Shown here piece by piece: positions 1-5,431 of a stretch of 18,862 bases of DNA; within the stretch, counting starts at the first letter, position 1, and each line of letters starts with the position of its first letter. The DNA lies in NCBI RefSeq assembly GCF_937981295.1, contig NZ_CALJPC010000106.1, forward strand, positions 1 to 18,862. Direction: 5' to 3'. A program made the translations under genes and the position numbers. The stretch is from an uncultured Campylobacter sp. (GTDB lineage Bacteria; Campylobacterota; Campylobacteria; Campylobacterales; Campylobacteraceae). Under the pieces are notes generated by a model that saw nothing but the letters and a program-made list of their open reading frames with translations, was not told where the DNA came from and did not search any database.

Positions 1-8
1 ATACAAAT

Positions 9-173
9 ATGAAAATGAGCGATCTAAAAGCTTGCAAAGATGAGATCATAATCGCCCACTCATTCATTCTATTTCGCACCCCGCGGGGCTGGATTGCAAA
101 GATGAGGAAGCGCGAGAGCATAGTGGTACCGATCCCGCACTTCCGCCGCGGATTCGGCACTATTTGGAGTTAA
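9..173 (+). CDS. small hypothetical protein, possibly 5'-partial
   Basis: A 54-residue open frame starts at ATG 9 and ends at TAA 171-173. The frame stays open to the left edge, so the real start may lie outside the window and no ribosome binding site can be judged. The product is basic (notably a RKRES patch and FRRGF near the C-terminus) with no motif I recognise. It sits just upstream of the early genes on the same strand. It could be the tail of a longer gene or chance; the call rests only on frame, strand and the dense packing of this region. Confidence 0.4.
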   Translation: MKMSDLKACKDEIIIAHSFILFRTPRGWIAKMRKRESIVVPIPHFRRGFGTIWS

Positions 174-276
174 ATTTTTCCCGTGCGCGGTTCTCGGGGG
201 AGCCGAAGGGAGCTACTTGCGAGGCGCCCCCCTTCTTATCCCCCAAACCCCCAATTAGCCCCGGCACGCTCAAGGG

Positions 277-293
277 GCGAGCCGTAGGCTCGC
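277..293. repeat. GTA-loop hairpin in the 174-385 spacer
   Basis: GCGAGCC (277-283), loop GTA, GGCTCGC (287-293): a perfect 7-bp stem in a G+C-rich spacer without a convincing gene. A hairpin of the same style (GGGAGC-GTA-GCTCCC) occurs at 1200-1214. There is no T tract after it, so it is not a typical terminator; a REP-like dispersed element is the best guess. Confidence 0.4.
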
Positions 294-329
294 GTTAATG
301 CGCTGCGCGCGGAGTTAGGCGGTAATTTA

Positions 330-366
330 ACTTTATAAAGCGCCCCGTGCGAGCGTCTTATAAAGT
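330..366. promoter_or_regulatory. imperfect inverted repeat upstream of the NrdD-loop gene
   Basis: The left arm ACTTTATAAAGCGC (330-343) and right arm GCGTCTTATAAAGT (353-366) are inverted copies apart from one offset base, with loop CCCGTGCGA between. The left core CTTTATAAAG is itself a perfect palindrome. The element ends 19 bases before the ATG at 386, so it could be an operator, a -10-containing promoter element or an mRNA hairpin. The inverted repeat is seen; its role is inferred. Confidence 0.4.
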
Positions 367-385
367 CAAAATTTAAGGAGCGGAT

Positions 386-550
386 ATGAAATTTCCAAAA
401 GAGCTACAAGCCAAACGCACCAAGTGCATAGTATACACCCGCGTGATGGGCTACTTGCGCCCGGTAGAGAGCTTCAATATTGGTAAAGTGGGCGAGCATA
501 AGCAGCGCGTACTCTTTGAAGAGAAGAAAGATGTCGCTAGCACTAAGTAA
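386..550 (+). CDS. stand-alone glycyl-radical loop protein, NrdD C-terminus-like
   Basis: A 54-residue protein with an AAGGAG ribosome binding site 8 bases before ATG 386. Residues 18-34 read TRVMGYLRPVESFNIGK, followed by a conserved-looking GEHKQR. This matches the radical-bearing C-terminal loop of anaerobic (class III) ribonucleotide reductase NrdD, whose consensus is roughly (S/T)RVxGYxxPVxxxNxGKxxE; the radical glycine would be Gly22. NrdD is normally several hundred residues long; the barrel and the CxxC...CxxC zinc site are absent here and only Cys14 remains. The next gene starts inside its 3' end (overlap 20 bases). Small NrdD-annotated ORFs of this kind are, as I recall, usual in Mu-like epsilonproteobacterial prophages. 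By analogy with GrcA/YfiD, which replaces the damaged radical domain of pyruvate formate-lyase, it may act as a spare part for host NrdD; that is inference. Confidence 0.8.
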   Translation: MKFPKELQAKRTKCIVYTRVMGYLRPVESFNIGKVGEHKQRVLFEEKKDVASTK

Positions 551-788
551 GCGCGAAAGCGCAAGTGCCCTAAAAGATGATGCCGACGCCAGCTATAAAG
601 AGCTTGCGGCGATATTCGGCATCAGCGTCCAACGGGTAGCGATGATCGAGCGAGCCGCCCTTGCAAAGCTGCGCCATCCCAAAAATCGCAAGGCGTGGAT
701 AGCGATATTTGAAACCCTCGCCGAGATCGAAAAATGCAGAGCTCAAAGGCTCGGCAGCGGTTGGACGTTAAAGGGGACAAAAAGTTGA
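531..788 (+). CDS. sigma-70 region 4-like HTH protein
   Basis: An 85-residue protein. Start chosen at ATG 531, which overlaps the preceding stop by 20 bases and is followed at once by coherent sequence; a possible start at 480 would only add sequence read out of frame from the upstream gene. Residues about 22-49 (SYKELAAIFGISVQRVAMIE, then ALAKLRHP) match sigma-70 region 4.2, typically written as T-EEIA-x-LGVSRERVRQIE-x-A-LRKLRHP. This helix-turn-helix contacts the -35 element in full sigma factors. Regions 1-3 are missing, so it cannot be a normal sigma factor. It may be a small transcription regulator of the phage, possibly filling the middle-gene activator role of Mu Mor, for which no gene is seen here. 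The fold assignment is strong; the role is inference. Confidence 0.75.
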   Translation: MSLALSKRESASALKDDADASYKELAAIFGISVQRVAMIERAALAKLRHPKNRKAWIAIFETLAEIEKCRAQRLGSGWTLKGTKS

Positions 789-1093
789 AGCTAAAGGATC
801 TAATCAATTTAAGCGCGCAGGATTACAGCGCCGCAGCTCTTCGAGAGCTGCACACAAAGATGAGCGCCGCAGTACCCTCCGCAGTAAGCGTAGGTTTGCG
901 CTCGGTGCGTCGCGACGAGGTAAAGGGCGAGCAGCTCGTAAAGGGCTGGGCATTTTACGTGAGCTTTTTCTATGGCTCCAAAAAACCTTGCGCGGAAATC
1001 GCCTGTTTCGGCAGGCTTCATATCTGTGCCGATGAGACGATGGCAGAAAGCCCGTATATCGGGAAAATTTTAAAGTATTTACAAGGAGCGTAA
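785..1093 (+). CDS. hypothetical early protein
   Basis: I chose TTG 785 (102 residues): it overlaps the preceding stop as TTGA, follows an AAAGGGGA purine stretch, and removes an N-terminus that would be read out of frame through the upstream gene. ATG 734 (119 residues) is the alternative. The product begins with KLKDLINLSAQDYSAAALREL and holds one FYVSFFYGSKKP segment, suggesting a small mixed alpha/beta domain. I recognise no family. A weak hairpin follows at 1103-1121. It belongs to the early transcription unit with the two genes before it. Confidence 0.65.
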   Translation: MKLKDLINLSAQDYSAAALRELHTKMSAAVPSAVSVGLRSVRRDEVKGEQLVKGWAFYVSFFYGSKKPCAEIACFGRLHICADETMAESPYIGKILKYLQGA

Positions 1094-1102
1094 CGTTTAT
1101 CG

Positions 1103-1121
1103 GGCTCTTTTTACAAGAGCC
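1103..1121 (+). terminator. hairpin after the 785-1093 gene
   Basis: GGCTCTT (1103-1109), loop TTTAC, AAGAGCC (1115-1121): a perfect 7-bp stem ten bases after the stop codon. The following bases TATATAAG are A+T-rich but not a clean T tract, so termination may be partial. Confidence 0.45.
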
Positions 1122-1157
1122 TATATAAGCGCTAAAGCTGAACCGCTGAAAAATCTA

Positions 1158-1244
1158 AAATTTTGCGAAGCAAAATTTCTGAAACTTTAGGTGGGTGCAG
1201 GGAGCGTAGCTCCCGCTCGCAAAGAGGGGCTTTGCTCCTCTGCG
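1158..1244 (+). promoter_or_regulatory. three tandem hairpins in the leader of the 1273 gene
   Basis: Three stem-loops follow each other within 87 bases: AAATTTTGC/GCAAAATTT with loop GAA (1158-1178); GGGAGC/GCTCCC with loop GTA (1200-1214); and AGAGGGGC/GCTCCTCT with loop TTT and one G-U pair (1223-1241), extended by CGC/GCG at 1218-1220 and 1242-1244 across an AA bulge. No gene fits this stretch on the plus strand. It could be a structured 5' leader, a small RNA or REP-like elements. The stems are direct observations; function is unknown. Confidence 0.45.
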
Positions 1245-1272
1245 AAATCAAATTTAAAAGAAAGGAGAAAAT

Positions 1273-1626
1273 ATGGACAAACGAACGGCAAGGCTGGTAT
1301 TTGTAAGCTCGCCGTATGCAAGTATCAAATGCAAGCATGATCGAGATCGCGACTACTACGCCCGCAAGCTTGCCGAGCAAGCCTGCGCCATCGTGCGCGC
1401 CAACGGCTACGAGCCTATATCGCCCGTGCTTGCATGGATGGGGGTGTATAGCGAGCTGGAGCGAGATCGTATAATGAAAAACTGCGAGGAGCTCCTCTCG
1501 GTATGCAGCTACTACTACTTTTTTGCCTGCGAAGGCAGCGAAAATAGCAAGGGCATGGCATACGAGCGAGAGCTTGCAAGGCAGCTCGGCGTAAATGAGT
1601 TGAAATTTAGTCTTTTCGATGAGTGA
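1273..1626 (+). CDS. nucleoside 2-deoxyribosyltransferase-like protein (DUF4406/DUF7768 type)
   Basis: A 117-residue protein with AAAGGAG upstream of ATG 1273. An N-terminal strand ends in SSPYAS (residues 12-17), as in the substrate loop of this fold. A central segment GYEPISPVLAW (45-55) is followed by ERDRIMKNCEELLSVC, and the C-terminal motif SKGMAYERE (92-100) places Glu98 where deoxyribosyltransferases have their catalytic glutamate (S-x-G-x(3)-E). Family enzymes cleave or swap the N-glycosidic bond of deoxynucleosides or nucleotides, and several members are hydrolases. The substrate cannot be read from the sequence. It lies downstream of a hairpin-rich leader, between the NrdD-loop gene and gam, and so adds to a possible nucleotide-metabolism theme in the early region. 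Confidence 0.7.
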   Translation: MDKRTARLVFVSSPYASIKCKHDRDRDYYARKLAEQACAIVRANGYEPISPVLAWMGVYSELERDRIMKNCEELLSVCSYYYFFACEGSENSKGMAYERELARQLGVNELKFSLFDE

Positions 1627-1633
1627 GGAGAGC

Positions 1634-1783
1634 ATGGTGCGGATCGTAAAGAAGAGTAAAAACACGCTTCCGATCTGCCTACGATACGGCTACGTAATAA
1701 AATATGGACTAGCCAAAAGATTTAAAATTTTAGGAGGAATACCATGGAAATCAAAAGTTTCAGCGATATCGACATCGCGCTAA
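1634..1783 (+). CDS. small hypothetical ORF overlapping gam start
   Basis: A 49-residue frame starting at ATG 1634 with a good GAGGAG site directly upstream, eight bases after the preceding stop. It reads MVRIVKKSKNTLPICLRYGY and is strongly basic. It runs 40 bases into the gam coding sequence before TAA 1781-1783; the tail within gam looks like shadow sequence. The ribosome binding site is the main support. It may be a genuine small early protein or a translated leader coupling into gam. Confidence 0.4.
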   Translation: MVRIVKKSKNTLPICLRYGYVIKYGLAKRFKILGGIPWKSKVSAISTSR

Positions 1784-2229
1784 AAAGGGTATGCGAGCTA
1801 AGCGTAGGCATAGAGAAAATCAACGGCGAAGTAACGCTTGAGTGCAACCGCATCAAAGAAAGCAGAAAGGCCGAAGTTGAGCGGCTAGAGAGTGAGAAAA
1901 ACTATATCGAGCAGCAAATTACGTTTTTTTGTGAAGAGAATAAGCACGAATTCGCCGAAAAACGCTCGAAAGAATTTACCTTCGGCGAGATCGGCTACCG
2001 TCTCACTAAGAGCGTAAGCCTTCCTCGCATCAAAGTAAAGGTAGAAAGCCTGCTAAAAGCGATCAAAAGCTACGGATTGGCCAAAGAATGCATTATATAC
2101 GAGGAAAAACCTAATAAAGATGCGCTAGCCGAGCTAAAAGATGAAGATCTCGTAAAGCTGGGGCTAACAAGAACCGTAAAAGATAGTTTTCGCATAGTGC
2201 CGAAAATTGAGAGTTTGCAAAACGATTAA
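1744..2229 (+). CDS. gam: host-nuclease inhibitor protein Gam (Mu Gam-like)
   Basis: A 161-residue protein, close to Mu Gam (about 174). The first 75 residues are predicted to be mostly helical with coiled-coil-like charge patterning (ESRKAEVERLESEKNYIEQQ). They are followed by the family-typical RSKEFTFGEIGYRLTKSVSL and a C-terminal part containing LAELKDEDLVKLGLTRT. Gam dimers form a ring around DNA double-strand ends and protect transposing phage DNA from RecBCD/AddAB-type exonucleases; they are related to eukaryotic Ku. The ribosome binding site is AGGAGG just upstream. The stop codon lies within the stem of the hairpin at 2226-2248. This gene is the best evidence for a Mu-like early region. 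Confidence 0.9.
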   Translation: MEIKSFSDIDIALKRVCELSVGIEKINGEVTLECNRIKESRKAEVERLESEKNYIEQQITFFCEENKHEFAEKRSKEFTFGEIGYRLTKSVSLPRIKVKVESLLKAIKSYGLAKECIIYEEKPNKDALAELKDEDLVKLGLTRTVKDSFRIVPKIESLQND

Positions 2230-2248
2230 AGGGCTTTAAGCCCTTTAA
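2226..2248 (+). terminator. hairpin at the end of gam
   Basis: TTAAAGGGC (2226-2234), loop TTTAA, GCCCTTTAA (2240-2248). The gam stop codon TAA (2227-2229) is part of the stem. No strong T tract follows, so it may be an attenuator or an mRNA 3'-end stabiliser rather than a full terminator. Confidence 0.5.
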
Positions 2249-2280
2249 AATACGTTTAATTCGGCATTAAGCGTATTTTA
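2246..2280. terminator. long hairpin between gam and gemA
   Basis: TAAAATACGTTTAAT (2246-2260), loop TCGGC, ATTAAGCGTATTTTA (2266-2280): a 15-bp stem with one G-U pair. It directly follows and slightly overlaps the gam hairpin, so the two structures cannot both form completely. The symmetric A/T flanks would suit weak termination in either direction. Confidence 0.55.
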
Positions 2281-2306
2281 AAAGGTTTAAATTTTAAGGA
2301 CAAGCG

Positions 2307-2705
2307 ATGACCAAATCCCAAGAGATTTACCGCAAAAAACTTCTAGCAATGATCCATCTGCACCCGTTTCATAAGCACGCTGTGCAAGAAGGGGCGTGGG
2401 ATGTATTTTTGCAAAGCTGGGGTGTGGGCAGCTGCGCCGAGCTAAACGTAAAAGAGCTCGCAAATGTGCTAGCGGTAATGGACGGCAAGGCCGCTCCTTG
2501 CAGATTTGAGGACGCAGCGATCGCCCCACAAGTGTTTGCTATAAGAAACATATGGCAAAGAGTAGCGGTAAACGTAAGCGAAACTGCACTGCTAGCCTTT
2601 GTAGGGCGCATCATTAAGCAGCCTTGCACCGATGTGTCAAAGCTAAGTAAAAAGCAAGCATCCTGGGTTATTGCCGCTCTTAGGAAAATGAGGGAGGCTA
2701 GATAG
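2307..2705 (+). CDS. gemA: GemA family regulator (Mu gp16, DUF1018)
   Basis: A 132-residue protein with an AAGGACAAGCG ribosome binding region before ATG 2307. The family layout is visible: an N-terminal helical region beginning with RKKLLAMIHLH, a CAELNVKELANVLAVMD segment (the SCSELT-type motif) and a C-terminal IRNIWQRVAVNV...LSKKQASWVIAALRKM. Mu GemA/gp16 affects host gene expression and DNA topology, but its mechanism is poorly defined. The position two genes after gam matches Mu order. Its TAG stop overlaps the GTG start of the next gene (TAGTG), implying translational coupling. Confidence 0.8.
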   Translation: MTKSQEIYRKKLLAMIHLHPFHKHAVQEGAWDVFLQSWGVGSCAELNVKELANVLAVMDGKAAPCRFEDAAIAPQVFAIRNIWQRVAVNVSETALLAFVGRIIKQPCTDVSKLSKKQASWVIAALRKMREAR

Positions 2706-2890
2706 TGTTTTGCCCGAAGTGCGCACACGAAAAAACCGCCGTGCTAAAAACCATAAAGGGGCTAAAAAATATCCGTATGCGCCGCTGCGAAAAATGCGGC
2801 TATACCTGGATTACTGAAGAAAAACCGCTTAAAGATAAAGATCTGGCGGGTTACGTAGAGTATATTGACGAGATAGATAAAAAGGCATAA
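2705..2890 (+). CDS. NrdR-like zinc-ribbon protein
   Basis: A 61-residue protein starting at GTG 2705 within the stop of gemA. CPKC (residues 3-6) and CEKC (28-31) form a four-cysteine zinc ribbon, followed by GYTWITEE. Spacing and flanks resemble the N-terminal DNA-binding ribbon of the ribonucleotide reductase repressor NrdR (MxCPxC...RRRxCxxCxxxFxTxE). The ATP-cone domain that senses nucleotides in NrdR is absent; the remaining 25 residues are acidic and end in DEIDKKA. A general Com/Ogr-type phage zinc finger is the alternative. It occupies the place where Mu has the activator gene mor, so a role in switching on later genes is possible but inferred. Confidence 0.7.
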   Translation: MFCPKCAHEKTAVLKTIKGLKNIRMRRCEKCGYTWITEEKPLKDKDLAGYVEYIDEIDKKA

Positions 2891-2935
2891 AAGGTTTAAA
2901 ATCCGCCTAAATTTGGTGAATTTAAAAGGTAAAAA

Positions 2936-4165
2936 ATGAGAAATTTAGCTAGATCCTTAATAAGATTTAAAATTTTAAAAGCAAAGGGCGAGGTAGAAGC
3001 CTTGTTGCAAAACTACTCACAGACGCAAAGACAGAGGCTGGAGCAGATCTTAGATGAAATCGTAGCTCTTAGCACGCAAGAAACGGACGCGCCTACGTTA
3101 AAAAAGCTACTCTTAGATAAAGCTGCAAGTGCAAATATCGAGGTTAGCCCACAAGATTTAGAAAGCATATATATCATCCTTGCGCAAAAGGTGAGCAAAA
3201 AGCTTGCCGTAGCGGCTGCGGGGCACATTAAAGAAGCCGTTAAATTTAGCTTTGACACCGTCGATGCCGAAGCGATCGAGGCTATGCGCAAGGGATTTTA
3301 TTGGATGGGCAAAGAATACAACGAAAGGCTGCAGAATAGGCTAAAAGATATTATCGAGCGGGTTTTTAAAGCAGAGATTGCAAACGAGGAGGTAGGCTCC
3401 GCACTGAAAGAGGAGTTCGGCTCCATTATAAACGCAGATGAGAGCTATTTTAAAGGAGTAGCCGATCATATCGCACTTCAGGCACAAAACGTAGCTGCCG
3501 TGACGCAAGGAAGCAAATACGGCGTGCAATTTTACAAGGTACTTGCGATCTTGGACGATCGTACTACAAAAATTTGCCGCAGCATGCACGGGCGCATAAT
3601 ACCTGCCGAGCATCTAAACGCGCAGGCGGATAAAATTTTAAACGCCCATAGCTTGGCCGATAAAAAAGCCGCCGCCGCGTGGCGAGATCAGGCCTTTTTA
3701 GGCAAGAGCCTACCTAAAAACTTCGGTCTGCCTCCATATCATTTTCGTTGCCGTACCGAGGCGGTGCCCGTGTGGATCGATGAAGAGGAGGAAGGCGGAG
3801 TGATGATGCGAAACACGCAGCCGCTATGGGAGGACGAACTTATCCGCCATATTGATAAAACCGGAGTTGAGCGTATCCTAGACTCTAAGGCGGCGAACGG
3901 CGGGCACGGGTTAAAAGAGAGATTAAAACAAAACGACAAGTTAAAAAGCGATATAATAAAAGCGCTCAATTCGATAACCGCCATAGCCCCTCAAAAGGGC
4001 GAGGAAAAATTCAGCAACGCTATAAGCAGCAACGGCTATTTTATGGTATTTGACGGCGATAGAATAGTGACGGCTTTTAAACCCGCTAAAGGCGCACTCG
4101 CGTATTTTAAGGAAAAAAGCCTAACATCGAAGCAAGAGATCGTTAAAAGGTGGTGGCAAAAATGA
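2936..4165 (+). CDS. Mu F-like head morphogenesis protein with C-terminal nuclease/toxin-like domain
   Basis: A 409-residue protein. The Mu F/SPP1 gp7 signature is at residues 204-280: ILDDRTTKICRSMHGR, then LPPYHFRCRTEAVP. This family is a minor head component needed for head assembly around the portal. Residues about 1-200 are helical. After an acidic linker (EEEEGG, 283-288) lies an extra domain of about 115 residues (295-409) with GGHGLKERLKQ (His324) and FMVFDGDRIVTAFKPAKG, ending in a basic tail. The layout resembles the phage Barnase-EndoU-ColicinE5/D-RelE-like nuclease domains that are often attached to Mu F proteins; that assignment is from pattern memory and is moderate. The next gene starts in an ATGA overlap with the stop. 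Confidence 0.85.
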   Translation: MRNLARSLIRFKILKAKGEVEALLQNYSQTQRQRLEQILDEIVALSTQETDAPTLKKLLLDKAASANIEVSPQDLESIYIILAQKVSKKLAVAAAGHIKEAVKFSFDTVDAEAIEAMRKGFYWMGKEYNERLQNRLKDIIERVFKAEIANEEVGSALKEEFGSIINADESYFKGVADHIALQAQNVAAVTQGSKYGVQFYKVLAILDDRTTKICRSMHGRIIPAEHLNAQADKILNAHSLADKKAAAAWRDQAFLGKSLPKNFGLPPYHFRCRTEAVPVWIDEEEEGGVMMRNTQPLWEDELIRHIDKTGVERILDSKAANGGHGLKERLKQNDKLKSDIIKALNSITAIAPQKGEEKFSNAISSNGYFMVFDGDRIVTAFKPAKGALAYFKEKSLTSKQEIVKRWWQK

Positions 4166-4482
4166 GAGATTTTATTCTTTACATCGATGAGCCCGAATGG
4201 GGCGTATACGAAAAGGGCTATAAGCTCTGGGCGGGAGAGGATTACGATAAAAAGCTTGCGGATAGATATCCCTTTGCCGCGCTTTGCGTTAAAGAGGGCC
4301 TGATTATGGGCTTTTTCGATATATCTTCTATCTCGGACGAAGTGGTAAAAACGGCGCAAAATGATGAGATGATGAGGGAAGTGTGCAACTTCAGGGTACT
4401 CATTCATAATAAATTTAAAGAGAGTTTTAAAGGCTCGCTCGTGGATGCGCTTCAATACGTCAAGGAGCACAGGGATGAATAA
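4162..4482 (+). CDS. small acidic protein, candidate immunity partner of the 2936 toxin-like domain
   Basis: A 106-residue protein. ATG 4162 is chosen because it overlaps the upstream stop as ATGA and has AAGGTGG before it; GTG-type extension to 4150 is less likely. The sequence begins MRDFILYIDEPEWGVYEKGY and is net acidic (about 21 Asp/Glu against 15 Lys/Arg), as many immunity proteins are. No conserved family is recognised. Tight coupling directly behind the head protein carrying a nuclease-like domain, in a position where Mu has no gene, suggests it neutralises that domain during infection or lysogeny. This is inference from context only; it could equally be an unrelated head accessory gene. 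Confidence 0.6.
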   Translation: MRDFILYIDEPEWGVYEKGYKLWAGEDYDKKLADRYPFAALCVKEGLIMGFFDISSISDEVVKTAQNDEMMREVCNFRVLIHNKFKESFKGSLVDALQYVKEHRDE

Positions 4483-4915
4483 TATAGACAAATTTGACAT
4501 TTTAACGGGTAAAATTTTAGCTAAGCTTTATGAAACTTTTCCGGTAAAAACCTCTTTGCTTCCCGAGGATTTTGGGGTAAAAGACGCTATGCGGGAGTTT
4601 TTAAACGGAGGCAAAAGTGAAGCAGTTGATATGGCGGAGTTGGAATTTTTTGCCGCCAGCGTATCGTGGCTTTTAGAAAATGAAATAATCGTCGCCAAAA
4701 AAGGCGGATTAGGGATATATTACGAATGCGGCTTAAGTTTTAAGGGGCTAAGGCTTTTAAAAGCTGTGCCTCCTAGCATAGATAGCGATAGAAAAAGTAT
4801 AGGCGAGAGCCTAAGCGAATTTGCTAAGGCGGGTTTTGAGGACGGATTAAAAAAGGCTATGAGTGCGCTTATCGTTTATGCTGGGGCATGGGTGAAAAAC
4901 AAGATAGGCGGATGA
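4475..4915 (+). CDS. hypothetical protein, winged-helix-like N-terminus
   Basis: A 146-residue protein starting at ATG 4475 behind AAGGAG, overlapping the previous stop by 8 bases; a longer reading from 4445 is out-of-frame sequence of that gene. Residues 1-90 (FDILTGKILAKLYETFP, LEFFAASVSWLLENEII, YECGLSFKGLRLLKAVP) have the helix-helix-strand rhythm of a winged helix as in small DUF2513/YjcQ-type proteins. The C-terminal part has a GES-x-SEFAKAGF segment and a hydrophobic stretch AMSALIVYAGAWV that could associate with membrane. The assignment is weak; the gene itself is well supported by its start, spacing and operon position. Confidence 0.65.
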   Translation: MNNIDKFDILTGKILAKLYETFPVKTSLLPEDFGVKDAMREFLNGGKSEAVDMAELEFFAASVSWLLENEIIVAKKGGLGIYYECGLSFKGLRLLKAVPPSIDSDRKSIGESLSEFAKAGFEDGLKKAMSALIVYAGAWVKNKIGG

Positions 4916-5344
4916 ATGAAAAATTTAAATAAAATTTTAGAAAAATTTCTCTATCGCGTGGGTGCAGAGACCGTAAACGTAGCTAAAGAGCATACCGCGC
5001 CTATTAAAACGGGCAGGCTAAAGCGAGATATCATGGTCGTAAGAGTGGATGCAAGAAGCGTAACGATAGGCAATACTGCAGGGGTGAAATATGCTAAGTT
5101 CGTACACGGCGGCACGGGGCTTTACGGCGCTAAAAAACGCAAGATAACGCCTAAAAAAGCTCGCGCGCTAAAGACGCCGTATGGATACAGAAAATCGATC
5201 AAAGGACAAAAGCCAAATCCCTATCTTTTAAAGGCCTGGGAGGGCTATAAAATAAGAGGATTGCGGAGGGCTACCGCAGCGCTTGCAGGAGATATAGGAG
5301 ATAACCTTGTTAACGATATAAAGACTGATTTAGTGAAACATTAA
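4916..5344 (+). CDS. HK97 gp10-like neck/tail completion protein
   Basis: A 142-residue protein one base after the preceding TGA. The segment AKEHTAPIKTGRLKRDI (residues 23-39), then VTIGNTAGVKYAKFVHGGTG and a C-terminal PNPYLLKAWEGY, follows the pattern of HK97 gp10/Mu gpG-type proteins: a (A)P-x-xTGxLxxSI-like start, a VEYAxxxExGT-like middle and PxPFLxPAxxxx near the end. These proteins sit at the neck or tail end of the virion and help join tail to head. It closes the first plus-strand head cluster; the DNA after it becomes clearly more A+T-rich. Confidence 0.75.
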   Translation: MKNLNKILEKFLYRVGAETVNVAKEHTAPIKTGRLKRDIMVVRVDARSVTIGNTAGVKYAKFVHGGTGLYGAKKRKITPKKARALKTPYGYRKSIKGQKPNPYLLKAWEGYKIRGLRRATAALAGDIGDNLVNDIKTDLVKH

Positions 5345-5393
5345 AATAAATCAGAATATACATAGTCTTTAATTTTTCTATAAGCATTATTTG

Positions 5394-5406
5394 TATATAT
5401 TATAAG
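5394..5406 (+). promoter_or_regulatory. candidate -10 element for the accessory cassette
   Basis: TATATATTATAAG lies in an 87-base A+T-rich gap, 26 bases before ATG 5432. Epsilonproteobacterial sigma-70 promoters depend mainly on a TATAAT-like -10 and A/T-rich upstream DNA, as seen here. No clear -35 is visible. Suggests separate expression of the inserted genes. Confidence 0.4.
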
Positions 5407-5431
5407 CCCTCAAAAGGAGAACAGCATAAAT

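Noticed and set aside
1132..1665. 177-codon open frame on the minus strand across the hairpin spacer and the 1273 gene
   Set aside because: It is antisense to the well-supported deoxyribosyltransferase-like gene, starts without a good ribosome binding site and shows no family pattern.
4036..4500. 154-codon minus-strand frame opposite the toxin-like domain and immunity candidate
   Set aside because: Considered as an antisense regulator or gene, but it has no ribosome binding site and its content is explained by the reading of the opposite strand.
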